Source: Phallus indusiatus
Lineage: Eukaryota; Basidiomycota; Agaricomycetes; Phallales; Phallaceae
DNA: 64,000 bases
NCBI GenBank assembly: GCA_027605045.1
Contig: JAQFWX010000085.1
Span: forward strand, 1 to 64,000
Direction: 5' to 3'
Below are positions 58,751-64,000 of the stretch, piece after piece. Position 1 is the first letter of the stretch. Each line of letters opens with the position of its first letter. The notes below the pieces were generated by a model. It was given only the letters and a program-made list of their open reading frames with translations, ran no database searches and was not told the origin of the DNA. A program made the translations under genes and the position numbers.

Positions 58751-59973
58751 ATGAGCTCTCTGGGTCAGTTATCTCTTACCTCGACGATTACATTAGCTAG
58801 TGGTAAGTGCTGTTTCGTATATTTACGCTTCGAGATCTTATTTTATCTTTAATCTAGGTTTCGCCATCCCCAGGCTTGGTTTGGGCGTATACCAGAATGA
58901 AGACTGTAAGCCTGCCTGTCTCGCTGCTCTCAAACACGGCTATCGGTGTGTTATTTTTTCATTGTTATCTGAGATATTTCTGCTGAAAGAGATGTTCTTA
59001 GGCACATTGACTCCGCTAAAATGTATCGAAACGAAAAAGTAGTTGGCGAAGCCGTGAGAGAAAGTGGCGTCAAAAGAGAGGATGTTTTCATCAGTTTGTT
59101 ATCTCGCAATGGAGAGCTTTGAACGATCTCTAACTGGCTTTGCAGCATCTAAGATTGCAACGATGCACGGTCACAGCTATCAGAACAGTCTTGCTACTGT
59201 CGACCAATCACTCCAGAATTTTGGATTTGGTGAGCTTTGCAAACCTATTCTTTGCTATCTCGGGTTCAAAAGCCAACCCCAATACACCTACCAGATTATA
59301 TCGATTTGTATCTCATACATGATCCCCGTTCCGGGAAGGAGAGCAGGTTAGAAGCATACCGTGGCTTGTTAGAGTCCAAAAAGCAGGGCAAAGTCCGGGC
59401 TGTTGGTGTATCCAATTAGTAAGTCCTGGAGATTAACCCAAGATACCATCATTAACAGCGACGAACAGCTCAGTCAAACACTTGGAAGAAATTAAAGCTG
59501 CTGGATTGGAGCAACCAGAAGTAAACCAGATCGAATTACATCCATTCTGTCAGCAGAAACCTATCGTCGAGTATTGTCAGAAGCATGGAATCGTCATAGA
59601 AGCATACTGCCCTCTTGTTAGAGGAAAATTTGATGACCCGACACTCCAGAGAATTGCGCAGAAGGTGGGTAGTTCAATATTTGAGTCATACGCCTATTTT
59701 TATATTGGGGTACATAGCACTCAAAGGACGTGGCACATGTTCTTGTTCGTTGGTCATTGCAAAAAGAGTGAGTCGTTTATTTTCTCTAAGAGACCCATCA
59801 TTTTATTGTCCCACAGTTACATTCCGCTTCCTAAGTCTTCTCAACCTGCTCGCGTCGAATCCAATGCAAACGTGTACGATTTTGTGTTGAGTGAGGAAGA
59901 CATGAAAGCTATAGATTCCTTAGATCTTGGAGATAAAGGAGCAATAAGCTGGAATCCTGTGAATGTCGCGTAG
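58751..59973 (+). CDS. Aldo/keto reductase
   Basis: NADPH-dependent reduction of aldehydes or ketones; substrate unknown. The first exon reads MSSLGQLSLTSTITLAS and joins GFAIPRLGLGVYQNEDC. Then come ALKHGYRHIDSAKMYRNEKV (catalytic Asp and Tyr), VFISSKIATMHGHS (catalytic Lys, then the His-containing loop), DYIDLYLIHDP-like YIDLYLIHDPRSGKESRLEA, GKVRAVGVSNF and EVNQIELHPFCQQKPIVEY. EAYCPLVRGKFDDPTLQRIA follows, then cofactor-phosphate residues IPLPKSSQPARVESN and the end AIDSLDLGDKGAISWNPVNV. About seven exons are used. All parts of the fungal AKR pattern are in order, and the gene appears intact. It stands alone after the C-K array, with its own TATA box. Confidence 0.9.
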
Positions 59974-60816
59974 ACGATGCTATGTTGCTTTGTATATTAT
60001 AAGAGATTGGGAGCATATATACATGAATTGGTATGATTAGTATAAACGGACTGAAAAGCTGGCTTTTCGGGTTAAGACCGAGGACGTTTCTTTCATCGTA
60101 TAATGGTCGACACGATTCTCCGTGTTGTGAGAAAGACAACTGGGTACTTATAAGACCCAAATCTTCTTGCCTCCAAAATAAGCCACCATCACTGAAGTGT
60201 GCTCAACTGAAATTGGTGATATTGTGGCCTAATATATCATGCAGGACGTGTGGATCGGGTTCTGGCATAAAGAACGCGTCCTGACTCCTGAGCACACCAG
60301 CACGCCGGATTCATGCCTTGTTCATTTTTGCGCACTGAATGATCCGTTGTGAAGTCCAAAATGAGACACGCAATTTTTCCACGATACAACGGCGATAAAG
60401 ACAATTTCGAAAGCGTAATCACCTTGTTCAGAGTTAGAGAGAGAGAAAATGAGACTTGTGTGAATCGCTTACCGTTTTATCGTGGATGAGCGATGAGCAA
60501 CAATTGAGTTAATAGAGCTAAAAAAACGCACCATAAGGTCAAGTAACGTAACTTCTGATGCACGAGTTGTTGATTGAGTTTGGATTGAATTGGGCACTTC
60601 AATCTGTCTGCCTGGGAGTGGTACCGGTAGTGGACAACATGACATCCTCTTACGTAATCCTTTTTTTTTCCTTGACGCGCACTGCGAAACAAGAACCTCG
60701 CAGCAAAACCACTCTCAGAAATACTGTTTCAAGTTTCAGAACTCAAGTTCGCGTCGGGCAACGTTTCGGTTGAACATATTGCTCCTAACTTATTCAACAC
60801 CACTACAATCATCTCA
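59974..60816. other. Intergenic region before the F-box pair
   Basis: About 840 bp with overlapping short ORFs on both strands and no motifs. It should hold the reductase terminator and the first F-box promoter. No structured element was recognised. Confidence 0.6.
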
Positions 60817-62334
60817 ATGCTTCCTTCTGAACTCTTGATTGCCATTTTTTACTTGGTCGGTCCCTCTACACCGAGAAACCCTTACCCATACTTGCCACTC
60901 CGTCTGGTCTGTCGCCATTGGCGAGATATTTTGGAGAGCGATGCAAGATTCTGGACCGTCCTCTACTTCAAACTAAGTGTGCGATCACACTTTGACCTTC
61001 ATGATGAGGTCGTCCGTCGCAGCAAGTCTCATGGCCTAGACATCTTCTTGTCCCCAAAAGAAACCCGGGACCCTGACATAAATCTCCTAGTCTCTCGTAT
61101 TATCCAATTCATTCATGCTAATTCTCTCCAGACGCGTATCAAAACTTTACTCCTCCCCAAGTTATCGTATCATCTCTCGTACACCTCGGAGAAATTAGCA
61201 ATGCTTCATTCTCCTCAGCTCGAAAGAATAACAGGGACTTTGAATATGGGAAAAGCTTGTTTGATCAACCTAATCGTCCATTCTCGTTTGCGATACGCAG
61301 AGCTTCCATGGTCAACATTATTGGATCTACAAAACCAGGGTCTCCTAGACTATCTGTCTCACATAGAATGGCTGAAATTGGGCCAGTCCGACCTACCTAG
61401 CCCCGATATTCCCGTCAATCGAATTCACGATATTCTGGAAGGCATGCCTAACCTACAAATTCTGGTTTTATCTTGGAAGAAATATCAAAGATATGCAGAC
61501 GAAGAGCGGTCCCGGCCCGTCATTACGCTACCAAAGCTGCGACTCCTTAGTATGAATCTTAATCCAAAGTGTGGGGATTTGTGGACTTTTCATGCACACA
61601 ATTTGGATTATTTCTCTGCCTTGGATCTCGGTAAACAGGATTTTCGTAACTGGCAGCTTCTGGACGGCCTTCATTTATCAGAAATCAATAGCCTACTCAT
61701 CAAAATCGAACCAAATCCCTCTGAAGGTCCCTTTGAAGACGAGCCAGGTATACAACACATTGCGTGCGTATCGGGTTCAAAACACACACTACTCGATTGT
61801 TCAATGTTCGAAGATTTCCATTATCGAGGTTTGGATTCACTGGTCGCAGTGAATGACCGTCTAGAATTACCGCCCAAAAATTGCTTCCATATTCCCATTT
61901 GTTGGACAATGGAACCCCATAAGTTCATTCATATTTTGGAGCGGACTACCAATCTTGTCGAGCTTACGTTGAATTACGGGGCATTCGATAATGGTCCTAG
62001 TTTTTCCCTCTTTCTGTCTAGATTATTGACCAAAGGCTGTACAACAATCACGCAACTTAATGTAACACAAGGCCGCAGCTTCGTTGAAACTTGTACTATC
62101 CTCAAGAACGGACTCACGGTACCTCGCTTAGAACGACTCATGTATCAAAACGCATCCAAAATGAAGAGTACCTCCTTTATACCCGGCCGTGTGAAAGCGC
62201 TGCAAGACGTTAGGCTCAAAGCTGGCTCTCAACCGTTGAAGGTCCTCGATCTTAGGAACTTTGCGAACATTCCTCCTTCACGAGTTCAAGAAATTGAAGA
62301 CGCAGGAGTACAGTTGATTCAAAGAAATAGCTGA
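60817..62334 (+). CDS. F-box protein with leucine-rich C-terminal region, copy 1
   Basis: A single uninterrupted frame of 505 residues. The N-terminus is an F-box (LPSELLIAIFYLVGPSTP, then LPLRLVCRHWRDILESDARF), which would bind Skp1 in an SCF ubiquitin ligase. The remainder is a degenerate leucine-rich repeat-like substrate region with units such as LEGMPNLQILVLSWKK, TLPKLRLLSMNL and TTNLVELTLNYGAF. Targets are unknown. Lack of introns contrasts with most genes here and is usual for this expanded agaricomycete family. The following gene is a paralogue in the same orientation, about 290 bp away. The protein end (VQEIEDAGVQLIQRNS) is natural. Confidence 0.85.
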   Translation: MLPSELLIAIFYLVGPSTPRNPYPYLPLRLVCRHWRDILESDARFWTVLYFKLSVRSHFDLHDEVVRRSKSHGLDIFLSPKETRDPDINLLVSRIIQFIHANSLQTRIKTLLLPKLSYHLSYTSEKLAMLHSPQLERITGTLNMGKACLINLIVHSRLRYAELPWSTLLDLQNQGLLDYLSHIEWLKLGQSDLPSPDIPVNRIHDILEGMPNLQILVLSWKKYQRYADEERSRPVITLPKLRLLSMNLNPKCGDLWTFHAHNLDYFSALDLGKQDFRNWQLLDGLHLSEINSLLIKIEPNPSEGPFEDEPGIQHIACVSGSKHTLLDCSMFEDFHYRGLDSLVAVNDRLELPPKNCFHIPICWTMEPHKFIHILERTTNLVELTLNYGAFDNGPSFSLFLSRLLTKGCTTITQLNVTQGRSFVETCTILKNGLTVPRLERLMYQNASKMKSTSFIPGRVKALQDVRLKAGSQPLKVLDLRNFANIPPSRVQEIEDAGVQLIQRNS

Positions 62335-62622
62335 TTTTTTGAAGACCACTAGTAGCTCTAAATACTACAAACCACACTCAGGGTTCAGTACTTCTTTCGA
62401 CATTTGTAAACTATAAAACGAGAATTTATTTAAAACGCTTTGATTGGTCACCAATAGCTCAATGTGGGAAAGATTGACTTTTGAGCTTGAGGTCTGCGTG
62501 GTACGCGTAATTTCCGTCACGCGCGCCGCACGTGACAACCTACTTTCAATTCCTACTATTACTTTCCTCCGTGATCTAAAAGATAGCAAATAATCTTTTC
62601 CACCAATTCTCTCGCTCGCGAC
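62335..62622. other. Spacer between the F-box paralogues
   Basis: About 290 bp containing the promoter of the second F-box gene. A minus-strand ORF here (62365-62589) has no motifs. A CGCGCGCCGCACGTGAC stretch with an E-box-like CACGTG lies near 62519-62537. Confidence 0.6.
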
Positions 62623-64000
62623 ATGTCTTTCTCAACCACTGTAACAATCAAAACATTTCCCGTCGAACTTTTGACCATCATTTTCTGCTTCGTCGGTCCC
62701 TCTTCATTGTCGGAACCGTATCCGTATCTGCCCCTTTGTTGGGTCTGTCATCGTTGGCGTGATATCGTATTGAATGATTCAAAATTCTGGTCTGTGCTGG
62801 ACATCAGCAGAGACATGAATTGGGGTCTCAATAACGAAGTCATTCATCGCTCAAACTCGCGTGCACTAGATATCATCATATCTCGACAAATGGAGCGCAG
62901 AGCATGGAATACATACCATATAAATCCACTATCCAGTCTCAGCCGGTTTGCATACAATAATGATCAACTTCGAACTCGGGTCAGGAGTTTATTCTTCTCC
63001 AACTCCTCAGCAACCCTTTATAGGAAGTTGTCACAGTGGTTCCCTCAATTAGAGAGGTTTACCGGGTCTTCAAGTTTAGACGTTCAAGACGGGGAATGTC
63101 TTATCCCAATTATCACGGCCTCTGAACGTTTGCGATACGCCGATCTTCCTTGGGATACATTGTCAAGTTGTCATAGCCAAAAGCTGCTACCCCGCCTATC
63201 ACGCCTCGAATGGTTAGTGACAAGTCTCCGGGTGACTGAACAGCCCGCGAACTCCGTGCTTTCCGAGATTTTGGAAAGCTTACCGAACCTGCAAATATTG
63301 ATTTTATCCCAGAAGAAAACGGGGCGGTACTTCGACCTCAACAACGATATTTCCAAAGCTCTAATAACGTTACCCAAATTGCGACTCTTGAGCTTGGATT
63401 TCGATATCGGTAAATCTTGGACATTCCATGCACCCAACCTGGATTATCTCTGCGTCTTGAACCTCGGAGGAGAGAGATTTCATGACTGGAACCTTTTGGA
63501 GAACATCGATTTTTCGAAGATAAATAATATTCTCATTGGGAACCATACATGTACAAAAATTGTGGAAAAACACATTGGTCCCGACTTGGTACGGACATAT
63601 CCCCCTTTTGGTTCCTTTGCCTGCATATCCGGCTCTGAGCATCCGCAACTCGACTGTCTTCCATATGAAACGTTCCATAGTGAAGGCTTAGAATCACAAG
63701 CTGCCGTGGATGACCATCTAGATCTACCGACTAAAAACTCTTTTCATCTTTCCATGCCATGTACGGACTTAAAGGCCTTCGATGTTGTCCTCAAACGAGT
63801 CACAAACCTAGTTGAGCTGACGGTGAACTATAGAGCCATAAAAAGCGATACTCAATTCTCCTTTTTTTTGGGAAGAATATTGGACGATTTCGGGAGAAGA
63901 ATTACGAGGCTGAATATGGTCCAAGGTCGCAGTTTCGTTGAAGCTTGCAATTTACTCGCAAATGGACGGAGACTTCCTAGCCTGGAGCAACTCATGTACC
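62623..64000 (+). CDS. F-box protein, copy 2, truncated by the window end
   Basis: A tandem paralogue of the preceding gene, open from the ATG at 62623 to the end of the window with no stop. It starts MSFSTTVTIKTFPVELLTII, then FCFVGPSSLSEPYPYLPLCW, VCHRWRDIVLNDSKFWSVLD (F-box). Shared segments with copy 1 include ERLRYADLPWDTL (ERLRYAELPWSTL in copy 1), ESLPNLQILILSQKK, ITLPKLRLLSLDF and TRLNMVQGRSFVEACNLL (TQLNVTQGRSFVETCTIL). At least 459 residues lie inside the window. Divergence from copy 1 is large, so the duplication is old. The C-terminus lies beyond 64000. Confidence 0.85.
   Translation, partial: MSFSTTVTIKTFPVELLTIIFCFVGPSSLSEPYPYLPLCWVCHRWRDIVLNDSKFWSVLDISRDMNWGLNNEVIHRSNSRALDIIISRQMERRAWNTYHINPLSSLSRFAYNNDQLRTRVRSLFFSNSSATLYRKLSQWFPQLERFTGSSSLDVQDGECLIPIITASERLRYADLPWDTLSSCHSQKLLPRLSRLEWLVTSLRVTEQPANSVLSEILESLPNLQILILSQKKTGRYFDLNNDISKALITLPKLRLLSLDFDIGKSWTFHAPNLDYLCVLNLGGERFHDWNLLENIDFSKINNILIGNHTCTKIVEKHIGPDLVRTYPPFGSFACISGSEHPQLDCLPYETFHSEGLESQAAVDDHLDLPTKNSFHLSMPCTDLKAFDVVLKRVTNLVELTVNYRAIKSDTQFSFFLGRILDDFGRRITRLNMVQGRSFVEACNLLANGRRLPSLEQLMY

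Overview
This is nuclear DNA of a filamentous basidiomycete, most likely an agaricomycete (mushroom). Genes are dense and on both strands, and most are cut by many short (about 45-70 bp) GT-AG introns. The families present are typical of that group: DUF6533 membrane proteins, a FunK1-type kinase relic, F-box/leucine-rich proteins in tandem, and a Ras-responsive adenylyl cyclase. No prokaryotic or viral genes were recognised.

Layout. 1-5693 (+) holds the 3' part of the Mediator subunit gene med14, with unusually large low-complexity inserts. 6971-11371 (+) carries two tandem, diverged DUF6533 membrane-protein genes with identical small exons. 11567-13213 (-) is a secreted/single-pass membrane protein. 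A housekeeping block follows: U2AF small subunit (14230-15127 +), ALG14 (15242-16180 -), a membrane-anchored amidohydrolase (16294-20131 +), an af470-like/DUF4188 protein (20794-21898 -), and the ERCC1/Rad10 repair nuclease subunit (23228-24580 +). A gene-poor stretch at 24.6-27.5 kb contains a broken FunK1 kinase abutting a 456-bp TA-flanked MITE-like element. A NIPA magnesium transporter (27696-30328 -) is divergent to the 1,876-residue adenylyl cyclase (30593-36337 +). Next come a class II histone deacetylase with an Arb2 domain (36704-39740 +) and, convergent to it, a long disordered protein with PCNA-binding-like motifs at both ends and G1/S (MCB) promoter boxes (40002-43270 -).

The most unusual part is 44.0-58.0 kb. 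It is a tandem array on the minus strand of a two-gene module: a small coiled-coil protein ending in a C2H2-like zinc finger (here called C), followed about 330-350 bp downstream by a divergent protein kinase (K). Copies are C1-K1 (intact), C2 with a K pseudogene, C3-K2 (intact) and C4 (zinc finger and kinase lost). Each C gene has a similar 0.9-1.0 kb upstream block. I do not recognise the C family, so this C-K module is my candidate for an undescribed system.

The window closes with an aldo/keto reductase (58751-59973 +) and two tandem F-box paralogues, the second running off the end. Exon boundaries were assigned by eye from splice signals and conserved protein motifs. Transcript data would refine them.
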